Assembly: GCF_009755225.1 (NCBI RefSeq)
Contig: NZ_WQKZ01000006.1
Coordinates: 1-64,000 of the forward strand
Direction: 5' to 3'
From: Hymenobacter ginkgonis
GTDB taxonomy: Bacteria; Bacteroidota; Bacteroidia; Cytophagales; Hymenobacteraceae
Length of the DNA stretch: 64,000 nucleotides
Shown here: positions 52,049 through 60,442 of the stretch, in pieces
How positions within the stretch are numbered: the first letter of the stretch is position 1
Layout of the letters: the number at the start of each line of letters is the position of its first letter
The notes under the pieces: generated by a model
What the model was told of the DNA's origin: nothing
Database searches by the model: none
What the model saw: the letters and a program-made list of their open reading frames with translations, nothing else
Made by a program: the position numbers and the translations under genes

Positions 52049-53119
52049 ATGGTAATGCGCTTATTTCTACCGTTGCTGCTCCTGCTGCTTGCCGGCCGGG
52101 CCGCCACCGCCCAACAAGCCAACTTAATCGCGCTGCTCAAAAAGGAAAATGTGCCTGGCATGCAGCTAGTCTATACCAAAGGCAGCACCGTAACCACCTA
52201 CAACTTAGGCTTGCGCCGAGCCGGCACTACCCAGGCCGTAACCGCTAACAGTGTGTTTCAAGCCGCCTCGCTAGGCAAGGTTATTCTGGCATACACCGCG
52301 CTGCGGCTGCACGACCGCGGCCTGCTGGACCTGGATAAACCTCTGCTAACGTATTATCCCTACCCCCGGCTGCTGCACGAACCCCGTGCCGACAACATCA
52401 CCGCCCGCTTGGTGCTGGCGCATGCGGCGGGCTTGCCCAACTGGGCCGAGCACCCACTCGGACCCACCTGGAAAACGTCGGCGTTGCACCTCAAATACGC
52501 ACCCGATAGCTGCTGGAATTACTCTGGCGAAGGCTATGTGTTTCTCCAAAAAACGCTGGAGCATCTTACCGGCAAGTCGTTTGAGGTGCTGGCGCAGCAG
52601 GAGGTTTTTGGGCCGCTGCGTATGGCCAGCAGCAGCTTCATTTGGCGCGCTGCATTTGCCGCCGTTGCCTGTGCTGGCCACGACGAAAAGGGCCAGCCTA
52701 CCACCAGCCATAAGTTTACGGAGCCCTACGGGGCCTACTCCTTGCTCACCACGGCCACCGACTACAACCGCTTTCTGCAAGCCTTGGTAGCCGGCCGCGG
52801 CCTGAAGCCCGCCACGGCCCGGCTACTAGCTACCCCCGCCAACGCGGCCAACCGCTGTGGTGTGCCGACCACCCCCGCCGATGCCGCTATTGACTGGGCC
52901 TGCGGCGTGGGGCTGGCGGCCACCAGCCAAGGCCCCGCCCGCTGGCACTGGGGCGACAACGGCGACTTCAAAGGCTTCTTCCTGGCCCTACCCGGCAAAA
53001 AGGAAAGCCTCCTGTTCCTGACCAATAGCGCCAATGGCCTAAAACTCACGGACGAGGTGCTGCAGCTGTTTTTTGGCCCCGGCCAGTACTGGGCCACGCA
53101 GTGGCTGGCCGAGGAGTAG
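52049..53119 (+). CDS. Secreted beta-lactamase-fold serine hydrolase
   Basis: 356 residues with signal peptide (MVMRLFLPLLLLLLAGRAATA). Motifs: SLGK (nucleophile Ser and Lys), YSGEGY (Tyr of the YxN position), and WGDNGDFKG near the usual KTG/HxG place. Shorter than the 8574 enzyme and without DUF3471. Likely an esterase or peptidase acting in the periplasm. Confidence 0.87.
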   Translation: MVMRLFLPLLLLLLAGRAATAQQANLIALLKKENVPGMQLVYTKGSTVTTYNLGLRRAGTTQAVTANSVFQAASLGKVILAYTALRLHDRGLLDLDKPLLTYYPYPRLLHEPRADNITARLVLAHAAGLPNWAEHPLGPTWKTSALHLKYAPDSCWNYSGEGYVFLQKTLEHLTGKSFEVLAQQEVFGPLRMASSSFIWRAAFAAVACAGHDEKGQPTTSHKFTEPYGAYSLLTTATDYNRFLQALVAGRGLKPATARLLATPANAANRCGVPTTPADAAIDWACGVGLAATSQGPARWHWGDNGDFKGFFLALPGKKESLLFLTNSANGLKLTDEVLQLFFGPGQYWATQWLAEE

Positions 53120-53197
53120 TGCCAACGTAAACAGTTGGTAGCGTACTACGTATAGCAAATACTATTTGCTTTTTCTCACCCATTAATTCCTTTTCCT

Positions 53198-53470
53198 ATG
53201 AAAGCTGCCTTGCTTTTAGCCGCCACATTTGCCTTTGCTACCAGCGCTGCCCTGGCCCAAACTGTAGCACCAGGCACTGCGCCGGGCGCCCAAACCGGCA
53301 CCCCTTCCAACATGCCGAGCGCCGGCAGCACTACCACTGACCAAACGACTAATTCCAGCGGCCGCATGGATAATACATCGAGCACCGACCGCAGCAGCAA
53401 GCACACGATGCGCAAAAGCGGCAAGACGAAAAGCAGCGACGGCACAATGAAAACAAAATCCAAGATGTAG
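53198..53470 (+). CDS. Small secreted Ser/Thr/Lys-rich protein (paralogue 1)
   Basis: 90 residues: signal peptide ending SAALAQ, then about 70 residues of low complexity rich in Ser, Thr and Gly with a basic tail (KTKSSDGTMKTKSKM). No cysteine in the mature part. A related small protein is encoded at 57541-57834, also starting QTV after the signal. Function unknown. Confidence 0.72.
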   Translation: MKAALLLAATFAFATSAALAQTVAPGTAPGAQTGTPSNMPSAGSTTTDQTTNSSGRMDNTSSTDRSSKHTMRKSGKTKSSDGTMKTKSKM

Positions 53471-53509
53471 TCGCTGCCGCGTACACCTGGCTCTCGCCGG
53501 TTGAGCAAC

Positions 53510-53544
53510 AAAAAGCCCTTGCCCTTAGCTGGCAGGGGCTTTTT
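53510..53544 (+). terminator. Rho-independent terminator
   Basis: 14-nt arms aaaaagcccttgcc / ggcaggggcttttt with one mismatch, 40 bp after the small secreted protein gene. Confidence 0.82.
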
Positions 53545-53733
53545 GCTGGGGCCAAGTGGGAGGAGGTAGGTAGCAAAACGTATTTGGCGGACTCGCCATT
53601 TCGGCTACGGCTACCCGTGAGCAGCAGCCCGGAACAACCTTCCAGAAAGTAAAACTGTATCAAGTGCTTCGGCGCACTGCCGAGCTCAGCTTGTAGCAAA
53701 AGGCTGCGACCCCTTCACAATACAAGTTCGATT

Positions 53734-54690
53734 TTGGCAGCGCCTAACCCAACTACTCAAAGCGGCCCAAGCGCCGAATTAGCCCCCATCGTGCTGGCCG
53801 GCGCCACCGGCGACTTAGGCTTCCGCATCGCGCAGGAACTGCGCAAGCGCGGGGCCACGGTGCGGGCGCTGGTGCGCCCCGGCAGCACCAAGCCCCAAGT
53901 TGCCTCCCTGCGCGAGCAGGGGGTAGGGGTGGTGGAAGTGGATTTCAACGATGCCCCGGCGCTCACGCAAGCTTGCGCCGGCGCGGCCTGCGTGGTATCG
54001 GCCCTCTCCGGGCTGCGCGAGGTAATCGTGACTGCCCAAGCGCAGCTGCTCGACGCAGCGGTGGCGGCCGGCGTGCCGCGTTTCATCCCGTCCGACTACT
54101 CCATCGACTTTACCAAGCTCCCCGAAGGCTCCAACCGCAACCTTGACCTGCGCCGCGAGTTTGGCCGGCGGCTCGACCAAGCACCCATCGCCGCTACTTC
54201 CATCCTCAACGGCATGTTTATGGACTTGCTAACCGGGCAGGCTCCGGTTATTCTGTTCAAAATCAAGCGCGTGCTTTATTGGGGCAGTGCCGACCAGCCG
54301 CTCGATTTCACCACCATCGCCAACACCGCCGCCTTCACGGCCGCGGCGGCGCTCGACCCCACTACGCCCCGCTACCTGCGCGTGGCCGGCGAAGTGGCCA
54401 CCATGCGCGGCCTCCAGGCGGCGGCCAGCGCTGCTACCGGCCAGCGTTTCCGCCGCCTGCGCGTAGGCGGCTTGTGGCTCTTGAAACTCCTGATTAAGGT
54501 GACGCGCCGCCTCGTGCCTGCTCCCCAGGAGGTATTTCCGCCCTGGCAGGGTATGCAGTACCTGCACAATATGTTCACAGGCTTGCCCAAGCTTGCGCCC
54601 CTGGATAATGCCCGCTACCCCGACATCCGGTGGACCACGGTACAAGAAGTGTTGGTCGCGAATTTGGCTACTGCCCAACACGCTCGGTAA
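53734..54690 (+). CDS. NmrA/isoflavone-reductase-like NAD(P)-binding protein
   Basis: 318 residues starting at a TTG codon; there is no in-frame ATG before the Rossmann fold. The nucleotide-binding loop is GATGDLGFRIAQEL, and the acidic/variable region RPGSTKP suggests NADPH. The atypical-SDR layout lacks the classical YxxxK, as in NmrA-like proteins. It may be a redox sensor or a small-molecule reductase. Confidence 0.82.
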   Translation: MAAPNPTTQSGPSAELAPIVLAGATGDLGFRIAQELRKRGATVRALVRPGSTKPQVASLREQGVGVVEVDFNDAPALTQACAGAACVVSALSGLREVIVTAQAQLLDAAVAAGVPRFIPSDYSIDFTKLPEGSNRNLDLRREFGRRLDQAPIAATSILNGMFMDLLTGQAPVILFKIKRVLYWGSADQPLDFTTIANTAAFTAAAALDPTTPRYLRVAGEVATMRGLQAAASAATGQRFRRLRVGGLWLLKLLIKVTRRLVPAPQEVFPPWQGMQYLHNMFTGLPKLAPLDNARYPDIRWTTVQEVLVANLATAQHAR

Positions 54691-55014
54691 GGTGCGCTTG
54701 GCGGCGCATAGCCGCTAAAAAGCAGTTGCCCTACCCCCTGCACGCTAGAGGAGGCACAGCTCTAAATCATCAGCCGCGCCAGCGTAGCAGCGGCGGTGGC
54801 TAAGGAAATAATATTCATCAAAACTTCCCTACTTTCTACAATGATTAATCAGCTATGCTATTGCTGGTCAATCAACTAAGTATGATGGAGAAGTAATTTT
54901 GTTAGCAAAGTGCGCGGGGGCTACTCCCGCAGGGGGCTAACAATATTTCGGCTTTTGCTGGCTTTCCAGGTTTTTGCGCCGTATTCCTTCTTTAACTAAC
55001 CTACCGAAGAAAGA
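54691..55014. other. Intergenic region upstream of the SDR gene
   Basis: 324 bp. It contains one CCTACCCC, an AT-rich stretch with an exact -7 box and a hairpin, listed separately. No gene is visible. Confidence 0.6.
54894..54941 (+). promoter_or_regulatory. -7 box with hairpin at the predicted mRNA 5' end
   Basis: TAATTTTG (54894-54901) matches TANNTTTG exactly. It runs straight into a hairpin: outer arms GTTAGC / GCTAAC (54901-54906, 54936-54941) and inner arms GCGGG / CCCGC. The structure would sit at the start of the SDR transcript. Confidence 0.45.
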
Positions 55015-55893
55015 ATGGCTACTGAACAAAACGAACCACGCCCTACCAACAGCGAAATCAGCCCCAAACCGATGTCCTACCCCACTAGCGAGGAGGATAT
55101 GCAGGAAAAGCCCGACTGGGATATGTCGAGCTATAAGCCCGCCGGCAAGCTCACCGGCAAAGTAGCCCTCATCACGGGTGGCGACTCCGGGATTGGGCGG
55201 GCGGTAGCGCTGGCCTTTGCCATGGAAGGCGCCGATGTAGCCGTGCTTTACCAGTCGAATGCCGAAGACGCTGCTGTAGTGGGCAAGGCTGTGGAGGCCC
55301 AGGGCCGCAAGTTTTTGGCCATTCAGGCCGATGTGCGCTCGGCCAGCGAGTGCCGCGAGGCTGTTCGCCGCACCCATACCGAGTTGGGAGGCTTTAATAT
55401 CCTGGTCAACAATGCGGCGTTCCAGCAGGGATACGACCACTTTGAGACCATTCCGGAGGAGAGTATCCACCGCACCTTCGACACCAATATCAAGGGCTAC
55501 ATCTTTATGGCCCAGGCGGCTATCCCTTTCATGAAGGAAGGCGATTCCATCATCAACACGGGTAGCATCGCGGGTATTGTTGGCAACCCGCACCAGGTAG
55601 ACTACGCCGCTACCAAAGGCGCTATCCACATTTTTACGAAAAGCCTGGCCGCCTACCTGGGCGAGAAAAAAATTCGAGTAAATGCCGTACTGCCCGGCCC
55701 CATCTGGACGCCGCTCATCCCGGGCACTATGCTGAAGGAAGACTTGGCAAAGTTTGGTGACGAAACCATACTCGGCCGCCCCGGCCAGCCCGAAGAACTC
55801 GCCCCAGCCTACGTCTATTTCGCCTCGCAAGACGGTAGCTTCTCGACCGGTAGCCTATTGGAAGTAACTGGCGGCATGCCCAAAACCAACTAA
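55015..55893 (+). CDS. Short-chain dehydrogenase, general-stress YhxC/YdaD type
   Basis: 292 residues. A hydrophilic 45-residue N-terminal extension (YPTSEEDMQEKPDWDMS) precedes the Rossmann motif TGGDSGIGRA. NNAAFQQG, catalytic Ser in NTGSIAGI and Y-A-A-T-K complete the SDR set. The extension and VNAVLPGPIWTPLIP are typical of the stress-induced SDR group found beside catalases in other bacteria. The natural substrate is unknown. Confidence 0.9.
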   Translation: MATEQNEPRPTNSEISPKPMSYPTSEEDMQEKPDWDMSSYKPAGKLTGKVALITGGDSGIGRAVALAFAMEGADVAVLYQSNAEDAAVVGKAVEAQGRKFLAIQADVRSASECREAVRRTHTELGGFNILVNNAAFQQGYDHFETIPEESIHRTFDTNIKGYIFMAQAAIPFMKEGDSIINTGSIAGIVGNPHQVDYAATKGAIHIFTKSLAAYLGEKKIRVNAVLPGPIWTPLIPGTMLKEDLAKFGDETILGRPGQPEELAPAYVYFASQDGSFSTGSLLEVTGGMPKTN

Positions 55894-55946
55894 GCCGGCT
55901 AGCTACCCGCTCAGACCATTATACTGAGGTATAAATTAAGGTTTTC

Positions 55947-56035
55947 CGAACTTCCTGCTGAGCTGGTCGAAGCATTTCTACCGCACCGTTGGGTGAAGCG
56001 GTAGAAATGCTTCGACCAGCTCAGCAGGAAGTTCG
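55947..56035. repeat. Dispersed palindromic repeat, copy R7
   Basis: 38-bp perfectly complementary arms (55947-55984 and 55998-56035), with stem TGCTGAGCTGGTCGAAGCAT. It lies 54 bp after the SDR stop. Confidence 0.88.
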
Positions 56036-56065
56036 AAGAGTTTTAGTACCGTGCCCATTCTATAG

Positions 56066-56094
56066 ACAGGAGCACCCAATCTGGGTGCTCCTGT
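56066..56094 (+). terminator. Hairpin terminator
   Basis: Perfect 13-bp arms acaggagcaccca / tgggtgctcctgt with a 3-nt loop, followed by TTTGCG. Confidence 0.75.
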
Positions 56095-56405
56095 TTGCGT
56101 TTTGGAGGGGGCCGGCAATACAACTACTTTCTGCTAAATGCCTAGCCGGCTAGGTCATTACTAACTGTTTTGAATAAAGATTGAGCGGAAATGCAAATCC
56201 AATGAGGCAATAACTTTGAATTGCAAAGTTCTTTTGCTTTATTTGTACTGCTCACAAAATACCAGCCCTGAGTAGAAGCTGCCACTAGTAGCCAGTTCTA
56301 TGGTTAGGCTTTCGGCGCCGGTGGTTTGCCCTAAGGTATAGCCTCAATGTCTTCTAGCTGAAACTGCCTGTTTGTACGCGTTTTTTTCCTAAAATCCCTA
56401 CTGTC

Positions 56406-56981
56406 ATGCCCTTAGCTAAAAGTATTATTCGCCTGGCGCTCGGTACAGCGTTCCTATTGCTCATTCCCTTGGTGGCAATGCAATTCACCCAAGAGGTAAA
56501 GTGGAATTGGGTAGATTTTGTAGCCGCTGGTAGCCTGCTATTCGGCACGGGCCTCACGTATTTAGTAATCGCGCAGAAGGGCAACGGCACCATGTATCGG
56601 GTGGCCGTCGGCGTGGCAGTGGCGGCCGGGCTCCTGCTCGTCTGGGCTAATCTGGCCGTGGGCCTCGTGGGGAGCGAGCACAACCCCGCCAACCTACTCT
56701 ACGGCGGGGTGCTGGCCGTTGCTATTATCGGCGCCCTTGCCGCTCGCTTACGGCCTCTTGGTATGTCCCGCGCCATGTTCGCGGCGGCGCTTACTTATGT
56801 AGTAGTCACGGCCATTGCGCTATTTCTCTGGACGCCCTCGGCTGCTACCGCCGAGGCCCCGGTGGGCCTCCCGAACGTGATAGGAGCGAATGCGCTTTTC
56901 GCCGCGCTGTGGGCCACTGCGGGTTGGCTGTTTCGCCTGGCCGGCCGCACTGGCTCGAATGTGAGCCGCCGACTTGCTTAG
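56406..56981 (+). CDS. Multi-pass membrane protein of unknown function
   Basis: 191 residues with about five transmembrane helices (roughly 7-26, 36-52, 62-85, 96-112, 118-138, and a weaker one near 160-180). No charged membrane motif or enzyme signature is visible. The helices are Ala/Leu/Val-rich and coding quality is good. It stands alone. Confidence 0.7.
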   Translation: MPLAKSIIRLALGTAFLLLIPLVAMQFTQEVKWNWVDFVAAGSLLFGTGLTYLVIAQKGNGTMYRVAVGVAVAAGLLLVWANLAVGLVGSEHNPANLLYGGVLAVAIIGALAARLRPLGMSRAMFAAALTYVVVTAIALFLWTPSAATAEAPVGLPNVIGANALFAALWATAGWLFRLAGRTGSNVSRRLA

Positions 56982-57540
56982 CACCAGGCGTAGGAACGTA
57001 CAAAATTGCTCGATTGGCGCAACTCCTGCTGACCACCCAAGCCAAGGTTCTATTACCTGCCGCCGGCCTCGTCACTGCGGAGCTAGTGGTAAAGTGTAGC
57101 TCTGAGCACCAAGTATTTATGCACCGCTGGTGCACACTCTACCAGGAAAAAGTGCACTGTGCGATAATGAGCGCGCAAGCCGCCTACCCCCGCCTTTCGG
57201 CCTCAAGCACCCGGCTTGGCAGGGTGGGGGTAGCAAAAGTATAGCAGCGCCCAAACGGTTTTGACCGGTAAGCGATGGCTGTCGCCTATTGCCCGGCCGG
57301 TGTGGCATTTGGTACGATTGCAAAGAACACCCGGTGCTTTGCGGATAGGTTGGGTATCGCAAGTAGCAGCTTGGGCCGCCGGGGATACTTAGAGCAGCAG
57401 ACGAAACCGGCGAAATAGCTGCTTTGCCGTAGCTTGCCACTTCGCGTCGGCGGAAGTGCAAGTCCTACCCCCACCTAATTGCTGCCATCAACAAAGCGGT
57501 TGGGCGGTGCGTAGATACTTGGTCCCCATCAACTTTACTT
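56982..57540. other. Intergenic region without recognised gene
   Basis: 559 bp. It contains two CCTACCCC motifs (57183, 57464) and small open frames of poor composition on both strands. Nothing supportable as a gene. Confidence 0.55.
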
Positions 57541-57834
57541 ATGAAATTCCTCCTGCTTTTGGCCGGCACTTTTGCTTGTAGCACTAGTGCTACCCTAGCC
57601 CAAACCGTATTGCCCTCTGGAGCGGTAGCGCCAGCCGGCACCGTAGCTCCGTCTGGTGCCGTTGTAACGCCCGCTACCGTGCCGGGTAGCCAACCTCTGG
57701 GCACGTCTACTACGCGCGATGCTGGCAGCCCCCGCGCCGCTCGCCACGATGTGAAAGTGCCCGGCATGACCCACCAGGAACGCAAGGAAATGCGGAAAAT
57801 GGGTAAAATGAAGCCAGGCTCCGGCAGCAACTAA
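57541..57834 (+). CDS. Small secreted Ala/Pro/Val-rich protein (paralogue 2)
   Basis: 97 residues: signal peptide MKFLLLLAGTFACSTSATLAQ, then repeats of the type GAVAPAGTVAPSGAV and a basic Lys/Met-rich tail (HQERKEMRKMGKMKPG). The design matches the 53198 gene: same size, similar signal, mature start QTV and basic end. Function unknown. A bidirectional terminator follows. Confidence 0.72.
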   Translation: MKFLLLLAGTFACSTSATLAQTVLPSGAVAPAGTVAPSGAVVTPATVPGSQPLGTSTTRDAGSPRAARHDVKVPGMTHQERKEMRKMGKMKPGSGSN

Positions 57835-57873
57835 AAACTGCCACTTGAAATAGCTTAGTGCCAAGCGCATTTT

Positions 57874-57912
57874 CAAAAGCAGGAGCATCCGCATAAGGTG
57901 CTCCTGCTTTTG
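57874..57912. terminator. Bidirectional terminator hairpin
   Basis: Perfect 14-bp arms caaaagcaggagca / tgctcctgcttttg with an 11-nt loop. A and T tracts on both sides allow use from either direction. Confidence 0.88.
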
Positions 57913-57969
57913 TTTAAGCGTGGCTAGCGAAGGGGTGCGGCTAGCCAGCTTTATTCTTTTGTATGCTGC

Positions 57970-58194
57970 TTATTCTGGGGTAGTGAGGTCAATCATTGTC
58001 ATTACCTCATTAACCGAATCTACGGGAAAACCGCCCTGGTTGGCATGCGTCCGAATCATGTCTTCGTTGGGCGCAATCGCTTGTCTAGCAGCAGAGCCAA
58101 GCTCGCAAAAGAGGCTACTTGGTCGCATCAACGCACCACTGGTTTTCTGCTTGATGGACCTGGCAAAAACAACAGTTAAGGAAGTGTAAAGCAC
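57970..58194 (-). CDS. Possible short or remnant gene
   Basis: A 74-codon frame on the minus strand ending 58 bp before the bidirectional terminator. The stretch APNEDMIRTHANQGGFPVDSVNEVMTMIDL looks protein-like, but there is no recognised domain and the left neighbour cannot supply a longer frame. It could be a decayed 3' fragment. Confidence 0.25.
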   Translation of the reverse strand: MLYTSLTVVFARSIKQKTSGALMRPSSLFCELGSAARQAIAPNEDMIRTHANQGGFPVDSVNEVMTMIDLTTPE

Positions 58195-58377
58195 TATGAA
58201 ATATGGTTTTAGCTAAGTGCTAGGGGAGGGTAGCATCTGCCGTTGGGAGGGGTGTAAGCTGTAAGCTCGCACCAGTTTGGGAAGCACGAACAAAACAATC
58301 CGACCTAGCGGGTAGTCTTAGCACGGGCCGCTTTTGCAGAAAAGCTGCTTACAAAACACTTGCTTATCTACCTGTTT

Positions 58378-59100
58378 ATGAACATTGGAATCATTGGGGC
58401 TGGCCATATCGGCAGCGCCCTGGCCGGGCGGCTCACCAGCCTCGGCCACTCGGTCTATATCGCCAACTCCCGCGGCCCCGAGACGCTAACGGACCTGGCC
58501 CAAAAAACCGGCGCTACCCCCGTTACGGCCCAGGAGGCCGCCCGCCACGGCGATATTATTGTGGTAACCATCCCGCTGAAAAGCATTCCTGAACTGCCCA
58601 AGGACGTGTTTGAAGGCGTGTCCGCCGACGTGCCGGTAATCGACACCAGCAACTACTACCCCCTGCTGCGCGATGGCCAAATCCCTGAACTGGAAAGCGG
58701 CGACTTGACCGAAAGCGAGTGGGTGGAGCAGCACTTGGGCCGCCCAGTGCTGAAAGTATTTAACAACATCTTCGCCGCCCAGCTCGCCTCCCCTGGAAAG
58801 CCCGCTGGCACGCCCGGCCGCATCGCTCTAACCGTGGCCGGCGACGATGCCGCTGCTAAGCAAAAGGCGATGGCCCTGGTTGAGGAGCTAGGCTATGATG
58901 CCATCGATGGCGGCAGCCTGCACGAGTCGTGGCGCCAGCAGCCCGGCACGCCGCTGTATTGCACCGATTTGTCGGCCGACGAGGTACGGCAGCACTTGGC
59001 TAGCATGGGCACTACCCGCACCCCCGAGCAGCACGCCCAATTCATGGCTAACCAGGCCGCGTCGGAAAAGCAACTGGAGGCGCAAGGCGTCAAGCTGTAA
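58378..59100 (+). CDS. NADPH-dependent F420-reductase-like / dinucleotide-binding protein
   Basis: 240 residues from ATG 58378. Rossmann motif GIIGAGHIGSALAGRL and NSRGPETL (NADP-type) open the F420-dependent NADP reductase-like domain (PF03807). The C-terminal half (QPGTPLYCTDL) is helical. Bacteroidota generally lack F420, so the true redox partner is probably another NADP substrate. Confidence 0.85.
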   Translation: MNIGIIGAGHIGSALAGRLTSLGHSVYIANSRGPETLTDLAQKTGATPVTAQEAARHGDIIVVTIPLKSIPELPKDVFEGVSADVPVIDTSNYYPLLRDGQIPELESGDLTESEWVEQHLGRPVLKVFNNIFAAQLASPGKPAGTPGRIALTVAGDDAAAKQKAMALVEELGYDAIDGGSLHESWRQQPGTPLYCTDLSADEVRQHLASMGTTRTPEQHAQFMANQAASEKQLEAQGVKL

Positions 59101-59140
59101 GGCCCGCGCCCTACCCCTACGTTGGCTAGCCAATCGCTAG

Positions 59141-59218
59141 CCCTCTACCAAATAAGCCCTAGCGAACAAGTTCGGTTAAGTGTCGGAACTCGTTCGCTAG
59201 GGCTTATTTGGTAGAGGG
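59141..59218. terminator. Very long hairpin, probable bidirectional terminator
   Basis: 33-nt arms (59141-59173 and 59186-59218) differ at a single position, with a 12-nt loop. It is far longer than an ordinary terminator stem. Confidence 0.65.
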
Positions 59219-59284
59219 ACGTTGCCAAGTGCCAGGCTACCTAGGGGGCATAGGCACTTAGCCACAAATGCTTTTTTAGACAAA

Positions 59285-59382
59285 AAAAGGCCGTCCTGCT
59301 GAGCTGGTCGAAGCATCTCTACCGAACGCTGCCCGAAAGAAGCGGCAGAGCTGCTTCGACCAGCTCAGCAGGACGGCCTTTT
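59285..59382. repeat. Dispersed palindromic repeat, copy R8
   Basis: About 40-nt arms starting AAAAGGCCGTCCTGCTGAGC with two mismatches near the loop. The stem centre GAGCTGGTCGAAGC equals that of R7. It lies between convergent genes. Confidence 0.85.
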
Positions 59383-59447
59383 ACTGCCCACACATCTTAA
59401 TAGAAACCGCCGCCGCGAGTAAGTAACTACCGCTTATCGGCCAGCCC

Positions 59448-60158
59448 TTACCAAGGCAATAGACCGTCGGCAGAAGACATTGTGCCCGTAGGTCCATCAG
59501 GGGGTAATAACGCTAGCCGAATGGCCTCCGCCGCGCCCTGCGCCGGGGTGTCCGTGCCCGCAAAGCCGTTTAGGTCGGTGGCCGTGTAGCCGGGCGCGGC
59601 CGAGTTTACCTTGATGGCCGTCTCCCGCAGTTCGTAGGCGAGCTGCACGGTGAGCATGTTCAGCGCGGCCTTCGAGGCCGAATATCCTAACAGGGCCCAG
59701 TCATTCTGCCCAACGATAGTGAGCGAGCCTAGCGGACTCGACACGTTGACAATGCGCCCTGCCGCAGCCTGTTTCACCAGCGGCAAAAACGTTTGAGTAA
59801 CGGCCAGCGTGCCCACGAAATTGGTTTGAAGCACTTGCGCTACACTGCGCACATCGGCTTGGCTGGGCACGCCGTCGCCGGGCACATTAATGCCCGCATT
59901 GTTCACCAGAATGTCGAGGCGACCTTCCTCACGTTGCAGGTGCGCCGCCGCCGCGTCGAGCGTCGCTTGGTTGGCCAGGTCCACTGCGAGAAATCGAACT
60001 TCGCCTCCGGCTGCCAGCTCCGCTGCGGCTTGCTGGCCCTTAGCCGCCTCGCGAGCCCCTAAGTACACTCGGCAGCCAGCATGCAGCAGCCCCCGCACTA
60101 TTTCGAAGCCAATGCCTTTGTTGCCGCCAGTGACCAGCGCAATTTTCTTGTTTGCCAT
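59448..60158 (-). CDS. Short-chain dehydrogenase/reductase (carbonyl-reductase-like)
   Basis: 236 residues, classical SDR: TGGNKGIGFEI cofactor loop, NNAG at about 88, catalytic Ser in VSSPLGS and Y-S-A-S-K. The TGGNKGIG string and GLLHAGCRVYLGAR resemble plant-type carbonyl reductases and their bacterial relatives. NADP preference is probable; the substrate is unknown. Confidence 0.9.
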   Translation of the reverse strand: MANKKIALVTGGNKGIGFEIVRGLLHAGCRVYLGAREAAKGQQAAAELAAGGEVRFLAVDLANQATLDAAAAHLQREEGRLDILVNNAGINVPGDGVPSQADVRSVAQVLQTNFVGTLAVTQTFLPLVKQAAAGRIVNVSSPLGSLTIVGQNDWALLGYSASKAALNMLTVQLAYELRETAIKVNSAAPGYTATDLNGFAGTDTPAQGAAEAIRLALLPPDGPTGTMSSADGLLPW

Positions 60159-60310
60159 GTTGCCTATGGGTTTGGCCTCCCCTAGGGTAGGGAGGTGAGT
60201 AAGTGTGCCCCAAAGGTCCGGGCGGCAGCCGGGCGGTAAGCTTCGCCAATCAACCCATCTGTTTTAGATTTCAAACAAGTTAGCGCAGTTCCTGAATCAG
60301 GAAACGATAA

Positions 60311-60421
60311 AAACCGGTCGTCATGCAGCGCGCAGCGAAGCATCTCGCTCGCATCGTTGCGCACGCCGTGATTACTGTACCACGCGAGATGCTTCGCTGC
60401 GCGCTGCATGACGACCGGTTT
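60311..60421. repeat. Dispersed palindromic repeat, copy R9
   Basis: 38-bp perfect arms (60311-60348 and 60384-60421). The stem has CAGCGCGCAGCGAAGC where R3 has TGAGCTTGTCGAAGC, with both arms changed together. It lies between the SDR and AraC genes. Confidence 0.87.
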
Positions 60422-60442
60422 GCTAATTCAGAAACAGATTTC

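Larger units (their letters stand above)
55894..56405. other. Intergenic region with repeat and terminator
   Basis: 512 bp. The left third is repeat R7 and a terminator. The right part (56100-56405) is AT-richer, presumably carries the promoter of the next gene, and shows no ORF of note. Confidence 0.6.
57835..58377. other. Intergenic region with terminator and doubtful short ORF
   Basis: 543 bp between the small secreted protein and the NADP-reductase-like gene. It contains a terminator and one possible leftward small gene, both listed separately. Confidence 0.5.
59101..59447. other. Intergenic region holding two very long hairpins
   Basis: 347 bp between convergent genes, occupied by the 33-bp stem at 59141-59218 and repeat R8. 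No gene is visible. Confidence 0.7.

Noticed and set aside
54763..54820. Tiny minus-strand frame (18 codons, MNIISLATAAATLARLMI)
   Set aside because: It could be a leader peptide, but length alone gives no support and nothing follows it on that strand.
56909..57244. 111-codon plus-strand frame after the membrane protein gene
   Set aside because: It overlaps the end of the 56406 gene in another frame, its composition is not protein-like, and no domain or signal peptide is seen.
57920..58189. 89-codon plus-strand frame
   Set aside because: It overlaps the slightly more plausible minus-strand frame and begins 7 bp after a terminator; no support for translation.
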